A stretch of DNA of 33,591 nucleotides from Chloroflexota bacterium (GCA_005882985.1 VBEJ01000040.1:1-33591); one strand, 5' to 3'. Numbered from the stretch's first letter, positions 22,326 to 31,596 are shown. The notes: a model not told the origin generated them from the sequence alone. A program made the numbers and translations.

Positions 22326-24362
22326 ATGACCTGCGGAATCGAGCACGTACAAGATGCCAAGGTAAAGGCGGAAGAGCTGCGCTTCGAGATTTCCCGGCAC
22401 GACTACCTCTACCACGTGAAATCGGAGCCAGAGATCAGCGACGCCGAATACGACGAGTTGATGCGGCGTCTGCGCGCGATTGAGGCGCACTATCCAGAAC
22501 TTGTGAGCCCAGATTCACCGACTCAGCGTGTGACCGAACAGCTCGTCGAAGGCTTTCCGCCGGTCGAGCACCGCCTGCCCATGCTCTCACTGGCCAATGC
22601 CTTCAACTTCGCTCAGCTACAGGCATGGCACAAACGGGCGTCCGCGCTGGCAGCGACAGATAAGTTCGAGATGGTATGCGAACCGAAAATCGACGGCCTC
22701 GCGGTGGCGCTGGTCTATGAGAGCGGCCGCCTCGCACAGGGAGCGACGCGCGGCAACGGCTTCCAGGGCGACAATATTACAGAGAACCTGAAGACGATTC
22801 GCAGCATCCCCCTTCAGCTGCAGGGGCAACGCTTCCCCGAACAGTTCGAGGTGCGCTGCGAAGTTTACATGCCGAAACCCGCTTTCGAGCGTCTCAACGA
22901 GACGCTTATCGACCGCGGCGAGCGGCCAGCCGCCAACCCGCGAAACGCTGCGGCTGGCTCCTTACGCCAGAAGAACCCGAAGATCACGGCCTCCCGTAAG
23001 CTGGATGTCTGGATCTACCAGCTTGGCTGGGCCGAAGGCGACGGAGCGGTGCCGCCGAGTCACCACGAGACCCTAGAGTGGCTCGGTGCGCTGGGCTTCC
23101 GTATCAACCCGGAGATCAAGCGTTTCAAGGACCTGCAAGCTGTGGAGGTCCATTACCGGACGTGGGAAGACCGCCGGCACGACCTCGACTACGAGATCGA
23201 CGGCATGGTGGTAAAGATCGACCAGAAGTCCCTTTGGGACGAGCTTGGATACGTCGGGCGGGAGCCGCGTTGGGCCATCGCCTACAAGTTCCCGCCTGTC
23301 CAAGCGACGACCAAGCTCCAGCGCATCGCTGTCAACGTCGGCCGGACCGGGAGTCTCAACCCGTTTGCGATCCTCGAGCCGGTGCAAGTCGGCGGCGTCA
23401 TTGTCAAGCAGGCGACGCTTCACAACGAGGACGACGTTCGGCGGAAGGACATTCGTGAGGGCGACACGGTGATCGTCCAGCGCGCGGGCGATGTTATCCC
23501 GCAGGTGGTCGGCCCAGTACTCGAGAAGCGCACGGGCAAGGAGAAGCCTTACCGCATACCGAAGAAATGCCCCGTATGCAGTAGCGAGGCGGTCCGCCCG
23601 CCGGGCGAGGCGATGAGCTACTGCTCGAACATCTCCTGCCCCGCCCAGATATTTCGCTGGATCGGTCACTTCGCCGGCGTGATGGACATCGAGGGACTGG
23701 GGGAGCGCTGGATCTCGATTCTGCTCGAGCGAGGCCTCATCAAAGACCCGGCCGATATCTATTCCCTGACCAAGGACCAACTGGTGGCCATCGAGCGGAT
23801 GGGATCGGTGCTTGCCGACAAGATCCTGAAGAACATCGAGGCCGCAAAGGGCCGCAATCTGAATCGGCTGCTCTTCGCCCTCGGCATACGGCACGTCGGA
23901 GGAGAAGTCGCCCAGGTGCTCGCCGCTCATTTCCACACATTAGACGCTCTTATGGAAGCGAGCGCCGAAGACATTCGCAACGTCGAGGGGATCGGCCCCA
24001 AGATCGCCGACAGCATCTACGCTTACTTCCGGGATCCGCAGAAACGCGCGATCATCGAAAAGCTGCGGAAAGCCGATGTCAATTTCGACTATAGGCGGCC
24101 GAAGCGTGTCGAAGGGCCGCTAGGCGGCGAATCCTTCGTCTTTACGGGGACGCTCGCCTCGATGCCTCGCGGGAAGGCGGAATCACTGGTTGCCTCGCTT
24201 GGCGGCGAAGCGGGGAACAGCGTCACGCGCAAAACCACTTACCTCGTTGCAGGGGCAGATCCCGGTTCCAAGATCCAAAAGGCCGAGAGCTACGGGATCA
24301 CCATGCTTGACGAGGACTCCTTCCTGCGTTTGCTCCGCGAGCATGGGGTGGATGCGGCGTAA
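22326..24362 (+). CDS. ligA: NAD-dependent DNA ligase
   Basis: 678 residues. The N-terminal Ia domain (DYLYHV) binds NAD, and Lys121 in EPKIDGLAV forms the adenylate. The OB fold, then the zinc finger (CPVC ... YCSNISCPAQ), helix-hairpin-helix repeats (about 470-585) and a C-terminal BRCT domain (about 595-675) all occur in the normal order. It joins Okazaki fragments and repair nicks. The ATG lacks an evident Shine-Dalgarno. Weak promoter elements (TTGATT 22287, TAATAC 22308, 15 nt apart) lie just upstream. Its 3' end overlaps the thermonuclease start. Confidence 0.98.
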   Translation: MTCGIEHVQDAKVKAEELRFEISRHDYLYHVKSEPEISDAEYDELMRRLRAIEAHYPELVSPDSPTQRVTEQLVEGFPPVEHRLPMLSLANAFNFAQLQAWHKRASALAATDKFEMVCEPKIDGLAVALVYESGRLAQGATRGNGFQGDNITENLKTIRSIPLQLQGQRFPEQFEVRCEVYMPKPAFERLNETLIDRGERPAANPRNAAAGSLRQKNPKITASRKLDVWIYQLGWAEGDGAVPPSHHETLEWLGALGFRINPEIKRFKDLQAVEVHYRTWEDRRHDLDYEIDGMVVKIDQKSLWDELGYVGREPRWAIAYKFPPVQATTKLQRIAVNVGRTGSLNPFAILEPVQVGGVIVKQATLHNEDDVRRKDIREGDTVIVQRAGDVIPQVVGPVLEKRTGKEKPYRIPKKCPVCSSEAVRPPGEAMSYCSNISCPAQIFRWIGHFAGVMDIEGLGERWISILLERGLIKDPADIYSLTKDQLVAIERMGSVLADKILKNIEAAKGRNLNRLLFALGIRHVGGEVAQVLAAHFHTLDALMEASAEDIRNVEGIGPKIADSIYAYFRDPQKRAIIEKLRKADVNFDYRRPKRVEGPLGGESFVFTGTLASMPRGKAESLVASLGGEAGNSVTRKTTYLVAGADPGSKIQKAESYGITMLDEDSFLRLLREHGVDAA

Positions 24363-24981
24363 CGCATTGCGACGCGCGAGCGCTGGCTTGCTGAACGTTC
24401 ACTTGGTCCTACTTGTCGGCGTAGCTTTGCTAGCCGTCGGTTGTGCGAGTGAAGCGAATGTGACGGGCTCGAATTCTCCGGGGACCTCCACGCCATTCTC
24501 AGCGACGTTCGCGCAATCGCCGACGACGCCGACAGTGACGCCGTACGTTAAGCCCGGTCTCGTGCCCGCTAAAGTGACGCGTGTGGTGGACGGGGACACG
24601 ATCCACGTCGAGATAGAGGGCAAGGATTACCGGCTGCGCTATTTAGGCATGGATACGCCCGAGACGGTCGACCCGAGGCGCCCAGTAGGGTGCTTCGGCG
24701 AGGAGGCGCGTGACCGCAACCGGCAGTTCGTTGACGGCCGAATGGTTGGACTCGAGAGGGACGTATCGGAGACTGATTCGTTCGGACGTCTCCTGCGCTA
24801 CGTCTGGGTGGAAGACCGGATGATCAACGCGGCTCTCGTCGAAGAAGGTTACGCGCTGGCCTCCACTTATCCGCCCGACGTCCGCTATTCGGGCCTCTTT
24901 GCTTCGCTCCAAGTGCAAGCTCGCGAGGGCCAGCGTGGCCTATGGGGCCCTGCATGCGGCGGTGCCGTGTCTCCACGCTAG
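24352..24981 (+). CDS. Lipoprotein thermonuclease (SNase-like)
   Basis: 209 residues from the ATG at 24352; an ATG at 24343 is also in frame. Both lie inside the end of ligA in another frame. A basic start, a hydrophobic stretch and the lipobox LAVGC (Cys31) predict a lipid-anchored exported protein. After a Ser/Thr/Pro-rich linker comes the staphylococcal-nuclease domain: VVDGDTIHVE, RYLGMDTPET and FGRLLRYVW carry the calcium-binding Asp pair and the Arg/Glu/Arg catalytic residues. It probably degrades extracellular DNA or RNA at the cell surface. It ends just before a small hairpin. Confidence 0.93.
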   Translation: MRRNALRRASAGLLNVHLVLLVGVALLAVGCASEANVTGSNSPGTSTPFSATFAQSPTTPTVTPYVKPGLVPAKVTRVVDGDTIHVEIEGKDYRLRYLGMDTPETVDPRRPVGCFGEEARDRNRQFVDGRMVGLERDVSETDSFGRLLRYVWVEDRMINAALVEEGYALASTYPPDVRYSGLFASLQVQAREGQRGLWGPACGGAVSPR

Positions 24982-24998
24982 CCTGCTACTTTGCAGGC
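24981..24998 (+). terminator. Weak hairpin after thermonuclease
   Basis: GCCTGC and GCAGGC make a 6-bp stem with a TACTTT loop directly after the stop codon. Only TT follows, then TCCTACGCGTTTT, so termination is likely partial. Confidence 0.3.
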
Positions 24999-25016
24999 TT
25001 CCTACGCGTTTTAGGG

Positions 25017-25022
25017 TATAAT
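25017..25022 (+). promoter_or_regulatory. -10 box for the mre operon
   Basis: A perfect TATAAT 53 nt upstream of the mreB TTG. The nearest -35-like hexamer, TTGCAG at 24991, is 20 nt away, too far for a standard promoter, so only the -10 is called. Confidence 0.45.
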
Positions 25023-25075
25023 GCGCTAGTCTATCCGCCTGCCGGACAGGTAGGTGAAGTGACCGGGAGGCGAGA

Positions 25076-26140
25076 TTGCCCCTAAATCCATTCAACGCCG
25101 TCCTCGGCATATTTTCTCACGACATAGCCATAGACCTCGGAACGGCTAACACCCTGGTCATGGTTAAGGGACGAGGCATCGTCATCGACGAGCCCTCCGT
25201 TGTCGCAATCGACCGCATAAACAAGAAGATCCTCGCCATCGGCGCCGAGGCCAAGCGTATGGTCGGGCGCACGCCAGCCGACATCGTTGCCGTACGGCCT
25301 CTTCGCGATGGGGTCATTTCCGATTTCAGTGTGACAGAGAAGATGCTTCACTACTTCATCCGCTCGGTCCACGACCACTTCGGGTTCGGCCTGCCAAGGC
25401 CCCGTGTTTCTGTCGGAATTCCGTCCGGGGTGACCGAGGTCGAGAAGAGGGCGGTACACGACGCGGCCCTCAACGCCGGGGCGCGCAACGCATATTTAGT
25501 AGAGGAGCCGATGGCGGCGGCGATAGGCGCTGGGCTTCCAGTGATGGAACCCGGCGGCTCCATGATTGTCGATATCGGCGGGGGAACTACTGAGGTGGCA
25601 GTCATTTCCATGGGCGGGATCGTGGTCGCGACCTCGATTCGCACGGCCGGCGACGAGATGGACGCCGAGATCGTGTCTTATGCACGCCAGGTGCACAACA
25701 TGCTGATCGGCGAGCGAACAGCGGAGGAGGTAAAGATCGAAGCCGGCTCGGCATACCCGCTCGAGCGTGAGATCACGATAGAGCTGAAGGGCCGGGACCT
25801 GGCCACGGGTCTCCCGAAGGCGGTCGAGGTGAGCAGTGTCGAGATTCGGGACGCGCTCTCAAGCTCAGTGAATGCCATCGTCGAATCTGTGCGGCAGACG
25901 ATCGAGATCACACCGCCTGAGCTCGTGGCCGATATCATGAGTACGGGGATAATTCTGGCCGGCGGAGGCGCCCTCTTGAGAGGGCTTGATCGCCGGCTCG
26001 CGCAGGAGACCCGCTTTCCGGTATACGTAGCGGAAGAGCCGCTGACCTGCGTGGTGCGTGGCGCGGCCGAAGTGCTGGAGGAAGCCGCAATCCTGCAAAA
26101 GCTCCAGGCTCGGCTCAACACCAGAAAGGCGCCGCGCTAG
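25076..26140 (+). CDS. mreB: Rod-shape actin homologue MreB
   Basis: 354 residues. MreB polymerises along the membrane and guides the elongation machinery. DIAIDLGTANTLV (phosphate 1), IVDIGGGTTEVAV (phosphate 2) and ILAGGGALLRGLD (adenosine) motifs of the actin fold are present. The start is a TTG after GGGAGG with 5-nt spacing; the first ATG in frame is at residue 28, too late. First gene of the mreB-mreC-mreD-mrdA-rodA operon; a GC-rich hairpin separates it from mreC. Confidence 0.97.
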   Translation: MPLNPFNAVLGIFSHDIAIDLGTANTLVMVKGRGIVIDEPSVVAIDRINKKILAIGAEAKRMVGRTPADIVAVRPLRDGVISDFSVTEKMLHYFIRSVHDHFGFGLPRPRVSVGIPSGVTEVEKRAVHDAALNAGARNAYLVEEPMAAAIGAGLPVMEPGGSMIVDIGGGTTEVAVISMGGIVVATSIRTAGDEMDAEIVSYARQVHNMLIGERTAEEVKIEAGSAYPLEREITIELKGRDLATGLPKAVEVSSVEIRDALSSSVNAIVESVRQTIEITPPELVADIMSTGIILAGGGALLRGLDRRLAQETRFPVYVAEEPLTCVVRGAAEVLEEAAILQKLQARLNTRKAPR

Positions 26141-26156
26141 GAGCAGACAAGGGATG

Positions 26157-26183
26157 CTCTCCGGTGGATGACCACCGGGAGAG
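26157..26183 (+). other. Intercistronic hairpin between mreB and mreC
   Basis: CTCTCCGGTGG and CCACCGGGAGAG pair over 11 bp with one bulged G and a 4-nt loop. It lies 16 nt after the mreB stop and 21 nt before the mreC ATG, with no T-run, so it is not a standard terminator. It could slow 3' decay or attenuate read-through so that MreB is made in excess of MreC. Confidence 0.55.
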
Positions 26184-26204
26184 AGGCAGACCGAGGAACG
26201 AACG

Positions 26205-27173
26205 ATGCGTCTAGTCTGGTGGCTCGCGGCAATTACCGTTGTTAGCCTCGCCAGCATCGTTCTTTCCGAACGACGGGCATTCGATCCGGTACAGAACCTA
26301 TCATTGACGGCTACAACGCCGCTGGCATCGCGCCTGCGCGATGCTGCCAGGCCCGTGGATGATTTCTTCAAGGGCATCACAGACAGGGGAGATATCGTCC
26401 GCGAAAACAAGGACCTGCGCGACCAGATCGAAAAGCTTGAGCACGCGGTGGCGGCCCAACAGAACGCCGAGCAGCGTGTCCGCGAGCTCGAGGATGCCTT
26501 GGGGGTCAAGCAGGCACGGCCCGAGGACCAACTCCTGGTGGCGAACGTGATGTCCGAAGATACTTCCGGGCTCAAGCGAATGATAGCGATTGATCGCGGG
26601 TCCAAGGACGGGCTTGACGAGGGCATGGTCGTGCTCTCGCGGGGCGGCAGTCTGGTCGGGACGGTTACCCGCACTTTTAGCGATTTCTCCTGGGTCCAGC
26701 TGGTTACAGACCCCGACAGCAGCGTCAATGCTCAAGTGATTCCGGGTGCCCCACAAGGACAAGCAGGCTCACCCTCGCCCACGCCCGCGGCCACGGCAGC
26801 GCCCGCCGTAACGCCAACGCCGGCGGGTCCCGCCTCGTCGCCTGCGGCCACTGGAGCACCGACGCCTCCACCTCCTTCGCCCACACCTGTACCTAGTCCC
26901 GTCCGCGGCGTCGCGGAAGGGGACCTTAAACACGAGCTGGTCCTGGACCTGTTGCCCCCGGATGCGTCTCTCACTGAGGGAAGCCTCGTTACCACTTCGG
27001 GCCTCGGCGGCAACTATCCGCGGGAGCTGCTCATTGGCAGCGTCGAGGGAGTGGAGCAGCGGCCGCAGTCGCCGTTCACAAAGGCCACGCTGAAACCCGC
27101 TGCCAACCTATATACGCTCGATACCGTGCTCGTATTGCTAAGCTTCAAACCGGCGAGACTGTCACCACAGTGA
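26205..27173 (+). CDS. mreC: Rod-shape-determining protein MreC with Pro/Ala-rich insert
   Basis: 322 residues. One N-terminal transmembrane helix (about 4-21), a coiled coil (about 63-98) and two beta-barrel halves of the periplasmic MreC core (KRMIAIDRGSKDGLDEGMVV and GSLVTTSGLGGNYPRELLIG). About 55 residues of Pro, Ala, Thr, Ser and Gly (roughly 181-236) are inserted within the core. MreC scaffolds MreB, PBP2 and RodA. The stop overlaps mreD by 4 nt (GTGA). Confidence 0.95.
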   Translation: MRLVWWLAAITVVSLASIVLSERRAFDPVQNLSLTATTPLASRLRDAARPVDDFFKGITDRGDIVRENKDLRDQIEKLEHAVAAQQNAEQRVRELEDALGVKQARPEDQLLVANVMSEDTSGLKRMIAIDRGSKDGLDEGMVVLSRGGSLVGTVTRTFSDFSWVQLVTDPDSSVNAQVIPGAPQGQAGSPSPTPAATAAPAVTPTPAGPASSPAATGAPTPPPPSPTPVPSPVRGVAEGDLKHELVLDLLPPDASLTEGSLVTTSGLGGNYPRELLIGSVEGVEQRPQSPFTKATLKPAANLYTLDTVLVLLSFKPARLSPQ

Positions 27174-27691
27174 AGTACGTTATAGCAGCTGCCGTGGCCG
27201 AACTCCTTGCCGTTCTCCATGTATCTGTCATGCAGTACATCGAAATACTCGGCGTTACGCCGGATCTCGTTTTGATCTTCGTCGCGGTTTGGGCGGTCGT
27301 CCGTGGCCACGAAGAAGCCTGGATCGTCGCGTTACTGGCTGGTTTTGTCAAAGACCTCTCGGTCAGCGATCCGCTCGGCACCGCGGCGCTTGCGTTGACG
27401 CCAATCGTGCTGCTCGCCGCGGCGACGCGTATCCGGGCGGTCGACACCGAATTCTTGCCCAGTGTTGTCGTGGTTGCGTTGGGTAGCCTCGGATACGGTA
27501 TCATCAACATGATTGTGCTCGCCGGGACAGGACAATCCGTGGCCTGGAGCGATTCGATACTACGGGTTGTGCTCCCGGGGTGCTTGGTCAATGCCCTCTT
27601 CACACCTCTCATCTACATGCCCGTCCATACGTTTACCGCCCAGCGGAGGCTCGGCACAATTGGAACGCGAAGATTGACATCGCCCTTGTAG
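27170..27691 (+). CDS. mreD: Rod-shape-determining protein MreD
   Basis: 173 residues, nearly all hydrophobic, with about five transmembrane helices and the usual ITPDLVLIFVAVWAVVRG-like second segment (here GVTPDLVLIFVAVWAVVRG). It is an integral partner of MreC and the elongasome. The GTG start overlaps the mreC stop, and mrdA follows 18 nt later. Confidence 0.93.
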   Translation: MKYVIAAAVAELLAVLHVSVMQYIEILGVTPDLVLIFVAVWAVVRGHEEAWIVALLAGFVKDLSVSDPLGTAALALTPIVLLAAATRIRAVDTEFLPSVVVVALGSLGYGIINMIVLAGTGQSVAWSDSILRVVLPGCLVNALFTPLIYMPVHTFTAQRRLGTIGTRRLTSPL

Positions 27692-27709
27692 TGGCTCACG
27701 AAGGAGTTG

Positions 27710-29620
27710 ATGGGACCCTTTAGGGAGCGAAGACGCTGGCGAAGCGCCAAGCCCAAGATAGAACGAGATCGGACCCATGGCAGTCCGGCGGCGTTTGCCA
27801 TACTTCGCGCGCTGATCATCTTGATGTTCGGCGCGCTAATCCTTCAATTGATTAACCTCCAGGTCCTACGCGGATCTGAGTTCAGAGAACGCGCTGAAAT
27901 AAATGCGCTGCGCGAGGTGCCGCTACCTGCCGCGCGCGGGCTCATCAGTGACCGCAACGGACAACCGCTCGTCGAGAACTCGGCGCGCTTCTCCGCCGCC
28001 ATACTCCCGGGCGACCTTCCAGAGAGAGGAGAAGCAAGCGTTTATAAGCTCCTGTCCGGCGTGACAGGCGTCCCGGTCGAGGAGATAGACAAGAGAGTGC
28101 GCGAAGGCGTGGCAGCGCGAGGCGAGTTCACGCCTGTCGTTGTCAAGCAAGATATCGACCACGATACGGCCTTGGTGCTTCAAGAGCTCGCGCCTCATGC
28201 CGCCGGCCTCCAGGTAATCGCGGAGCCCTCGAGGCGCTATCTCTCGGGTTCGCTGCTTTCGCACGTCCTTGGCTATGTCGGTCCGATTTCGCCGGAGGAA
28301 TACGCCGAGCTTAAAGGCAACGATTATTTGCTGCGGGACTTCATCGGTAAAAGTGGAATCGAATCGAGCTACGAGTCTGCATTGAGAGGAAAGCCTGGCA
28401 AGAAGTTGATAGAAGTCGACTCGACGGGCCGAGAGCTGAAGGTGATCTCGGAGCGCCGTCCCATCGACGGTTCCAACCTGCAGCTGAGCATCGATTTGGA
28501 CCTGCAACGAAAAACCGCCGAAGTCCTGAACGAATATGCCGCAGGCTCCGACAACGCGGCGGCAGCAGTTATGGACGTCAAAACGGGTGAACTGCTTGCG
28601 ATGGTCTCTTCGCCAGGTTTCGATAGCAATGTTTTTTCCGGGCCGTTATCAGATCAAGATCTGGCGGCGCTCGTCGATTCACCCGGAAAACCGCTCGTCA
28701 ATCACCTCGTCGCCGACAGGTATCCGCCTGGAAGCACGTTTAAGACGATTGTCGGCGCGGGCGCTCTGCAGGAAGGCATCGCTGCGCCCTGGACGACGAT
28801 CACGAGCCGCGGCTATATCACGGTCGAGAATGAGTTCGATCCTAACGTCGTCTATGTATACCCGGACTGGGCCTCCCTTGGGCCCCTCGACTTCTACGGC
28901 GGGATCGCGATGTCCTCGAACGTCTACTTTTACTATCTCGCCGGTGGTAAGGCAGACGAAGGATTCCGGGGACTCGGTGAAGACAAAGTCGCGGAATACG
29001 CGCGGGCATTCGGCTTCGGCGAGCCAACGGGCGTGGATCTCCCAGGCGAGTCGCCGGGACTGGTCCCGGACGCCGCCTGGAAAGAAGAGACGATCGGCGA
29101 GCCGTGGACATTGGGAGATACATACAACTACGGCATTGGGCAGGGCTACGTGGCCGCCACTCCTCTCCAAGTTCTGACGGCAATCTCGTCGGTCGCCAAC
29201 GGGGGCGAACTATTGACCCCCCGGATTGTCAAGGACTTCCAGGACAGCCGCGGGAACATGCTGCAGGCGACGGAAAAGCTCGTGCGCAGGAACGTCCCTG
29301 TAAGCGCCGAGAACCTAGGCACGTTGCGCGCCGCCATGCGGCAATCTGTCACGAAAGGTGTTGCGAAGAATGCCGCGATCCCGGGCGTCGAGGTCGCGGG
29401 CAAGACCGGCACCGCAGAATTCGGGCCGCGACTACCCAACGGGAAGTACGCTACGCACGGCTGGTTCGTCGGTTTCGCTCCCTACAACGATCCTCAGATC
29501 GCAGTTGTTGTGTTTGTCCAGCGGGGCAGCGGCGGCAACGATGCGTCGCCAGCGGCAGCGAAGATCCTTGATTACTATTTCAACGCGCCGAAACTTGCCC
29601 AGCAGGTAAACCGTCCATGA
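27710..29620 (+). CDS. mrdA: Penicillin-binding protein 2
   Basis: 636 residues from the ATG at 27710, which is placed 3 nt after AAGGAG; the frame also opens at a TTG three bases earlier. One N-terminal transmembrane helix (about 27-48), a dimerisation/pedestal domain, then the transpeptidase domain: Ser342 (PPGSTFK; Lys345), Ser402-Ser-Asn404 (MSSNVY) and Lys565 (AGKTGTAE). It cross-links peptidoglycan during side-wall growth, in a complex with RodA, whose gene overlaps it by 4 nt. Length is typical. Confidence 0.97.
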   Translation: MGPFRERRRWRSAKPKIERDRTHGSPAAFAILRALIILMFGALILQLINLQVLRGSEFRERAEINALREVPLPAARGLISDRNGQPLVENSARFSAAILPGDLPERGEASVYKLLSGVTGVPVEEIDKRVREGVAARGEFTPVVVKQDIDHDTALVLQELAPHAAGLQVIAEPSRRYLSGSLLSHVLGYVGPISPEEYAELKGNDYLLRDFIGKSGIESSYESALRGKPGKKLIEVDSTGRELKVISERRPIDGSNLQLSIDLDLQRKTAEVLNEYAAGSDNAAAAVMDVKTGELLAMVSSPGFDSNVFSGPLSDQDLAALVDSPGKPLVNHLVADRYPPGSTFKTIVGAGALQEGIAAPWTTITSRGYITVENEFDPNVVYVYPDWASLGPLDFYGGIAMSSNVYFYYLAGGKADEGFRGLGEDKVAEYARAFGFGEPTGVDLPGESPGLVPDAAWKEETIGEPWTLGDTYNYGIGQGYVAATPLQVLTAISSVANGGELLTPRIVKDFQDSRGNMLQATEKLVRRNVPVSAENLGTLRAAMRQSVTKGVAKNAAIPGVEVAGKTGTAEFGPRLPNGKYATHGWFVGFAPYNDPQIAVVVFVQRGSGGNDASPAAAKILDYYFNAPKLAQQVNRP

Positions 29621-30729
29621 TTGACAGCAGGGCAGCGCGGCACTTCGATTTCCTCCTAGTACTGTTTGCAGCCTGCCTAGTCGTGTACGGGGGCCTGCTT
29701 ATCTACAGTGCGCAATTGAGCGAACACCCGGGCGGCGTGAATCTGGCTCACCCCCTGACGAAACAGCTAGTGTTCGCCGCCTTCGGTCTCTGTCTCATGT
29801 TCGCCGTCGCCTGGCTGGACTACCGAGTGTTCGGTCAGATGGCGGTTGGCCTGTATGTGCTCGCCGTGCTGATGCTGGTGGCCGTGCTCGTGATCGGCGA
29901 TTCCGCGTACGGGTCGCGTCGCTGGTTCACCTTTGCCGGTCAACAGATACAGGCGTCCGAGATAGCGAAACTCTTCGTGATCGTCGCGCTCGCCCGCTAC
30001 CTGGCTGACCGCCAGGCGCGCATAAAGGAGGTTAGGGTCTTCCTCATCTCCCTGGCGATGGCCGCCGTCCCGGCGGCGCTGGTGTTGGCCGAACCAGACA
30101 TGGGGTCAGCCATGGTCTTCGGCGCCGTCTGGGTAGGCATGGTCTTGATGGCCGGCGTTCCCGTCCGGCACGTACTGGCGCTCGGTGGCATGGCGTTCTC
30201 CCTAGTGCCGTTCGGCATGCTCGTTGTGCTCGGAGAGTATCAGCGAGAGCGAATCAGGCTGTTCTTCGACCCGAATTCAGACCCTCTCGGGGGCGGCTTT
30301 AACATCCTGCAGGGCGAGATTGGGATTGGCTCTGGTGGCATTTTCGGTAAGGGCCTCACCGAGGGCTCGCAGAACCAGCTAGGATTCTTGCAAACATCGA
30401 CCACGGACTATATTTTCTCCGTCCTCGGGGAAGAGCTCGGCTTGGTGGGGGCAATCGTGTTGCTCTTGCTCTTCACCGCCCTTCTCTTCCGGGGTATCCG
30501 CGCTGCTTCCATCTCGAGCGATCAGTTCGGGCGGCTAATTGCGACCGGCATCGTAATGATGATCCTATTCCAGGTGTTCATTAACATCGCGGTCAATATT
30601 CGGATCGTGCCAGTGACCGGGATCCCCTTGCCATTTGTGAGCCAGGGCGGTAGCTCGCTGCTCATGCTGTTCGCCGCGCTGGGTTTGCTCGAAGGCATTG
30701 TCCTTCGTCACCGAAAGCTCGAGTTTTAG
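29617..30729 (+). CDS. rodA: Peptidoglycan glycosyltransferase RodA
   Basis: 370 residues with about ten transmembrane helices of the SEDS family, which polymerises glycan strands from lipid II. The signature loops GSRRWFTFAGQQIQASE, AEPDMGSAMV and STTDYIFSVLGEELGLVG are present; Asp264 in TTDYIF is the essential SEDS aspartate. C-terminal VTGIPLPFVSQGGSSLL is diagnostic. It overlaps mrdA by ATGA, and ends with a small GGCGC-AAA-GCGCC hairpin over its stop. Confidence 0.97.
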   Translation: MIDSRAARHFDFLLVLFAACLVVYGGLLIYSAQLSEHPGGVNLAHPLTKQLVFAAFGLCLMFAVAWLDYRVFGQMAVGLYVLAVLMLVAVLVIGDSAYGSRRWFTFAGQQIQASEIAKLFVIVALARYLADRQARIKEVRVFLISLAMAAVPAALVLAEPDMGSAMVFGAVWVGMVLMAGVPVRHVLALGGMAFSLVPFGMLVVLGEYQRERIRLFFDPNSDPLGGGFNILQGEIGIGSGGIFGKGLTEGSQNQLGFLQTSTTDYIFSVLGEELGLVGAIVLLLLFTALLFRGIRAASISSDQFGRLIATGIVMMILFQVFINIAVNIRIVPVTGIPLPFVSQGGSSLLMLFAALGLLEGIVLRHRKLEF

Positions 30730-30744
30730 GCGCAAAGCGCCACT

Positions 30745-31596
30745 ATGCCCAGGGCTATCGACGTCCACGTACACCCGCCCAATCCGAGCGGGGAGTCCCT
30801 CACATCTTCGAAGGATGCGCAGCAGTACTTTCGGACCGGACCGCCTCCCTCTTCCGCTCAAGAAGTGGCCGAGTACTACGCATCGCTAGACATGATGGCG
30901 GTAGTATTCGACATCGATTCCGAAACCGCGACCGGCCGGCCGCCGTCGCCCAACGACTACTTTGCCGGGTTGATGGAACAGCACCCGAAGCAGTTCATCG
31001 GGTTCGGCAGCGTCGACCCGTGGAAGGGCCGGGCGGCAGTGAAGGAGGCTGAGCGCTGCGCGGAGCTGGGGCTGCGCGGCCTCAAGTTCATGCCGAACAT
31101 GCAGCAGTTCTACCCGAACGAAGAGCGCTTCTATCCGCTTTGGGAAACGGCGCAGGCACTGGGTCTCGTCGTCCTCTTGCATACAGGCACGACCGGGGTT
31201 GGGGCAGGAAGGCCGGGCGGCGGGGGCATCAAGCTAAAGTACAGCCGACCGATCCCGTATGTCGATGACGTCGCGGCCGACTTTCCGGACCTCAAGATCA
31301 TCATGGCGCATCCGTCCTGGCCCTGGCAGGAAGAACAGCTCGCGATGCTCGTACACAAGCCAAACGTCTACATGGACCTGTCCGGCTGGTCGCCCAAGTA
31401 CTTTCAGCCATCGCTCGTGCAGTACGCGAAGACGCTGATACAGGACAAGGTGCTCTTTGGCTCGGACTATCCAGTGATCAACCCTGAACGCTGGCTTAGC
31501 GACTTCGACGGCCTAGGGTTTCCTGACGACATCCGCAAGAAGATCCTTCTCGAAAACGCCGCCAAGCTTTTAGGCGTCTCTGTTGAACCTGCCTGA
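30745..31596 (+). CDS. Amidohydrolase family 2 (TIM-barrel) protein
   Basis: 283 residues. The DVHVHPP opening (His8, His10), His146 (LLHTG), His189 (IMAHPS) and Asp241 (FGSDYP) are metal ligands of the ACMSD/gamma-resorcylate decarboxylase-like amidohydrolase-2 family. The reaction, either decarboxylation or hydrolysis of a small aromatic or acyl substrate, cannot be told. It follows rodA by 15 nt with no evident ribosome site, perhaps translated after read-through from the mre operon; a functional link to cell shape is unlikely. It converges with the PPOX gene. Confidence 0.9.
   Translation: MPRAIDVHVHPPNPSGESLTSSKDAQQYFRTGPPPSSAQEVAEYYASLDMMAVVFDIDSETATGRPPSPNDYFAGLMEQHPKQFIGFGSVDPWKGRAAVKEAERCAELGLRGLKFMPNMQQFYPNEERFYPLWETAQALGLVVLLHTGTTGVGAGRPGGGGIKLKYSRPIPYVDDVAADFPDLKIIMAHPSWPWQEEQLAMLVHKPNVYMDLSGWSPKYFQPSLVQYAKTLIQDKVLFGSDYPVINPERWLSDFDGLGFPDDIRKKILLENAAKLLGVSVEPA

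Noticed and set aside
23073-23936. Long minus-strand open frame (287 codons) inside ligA
   Set aside because: It is antisense to well-conserved LigA sequence and has no recognisable domain; GC-rich codon bias opens such frames.
24991-24996. TTGCAG as -35 box for the mreB promoter
   Set aside because: Spacing to TATAAT is 20 nt, outside the usual 16-18, and it is part of the thermonuclease hairpin.
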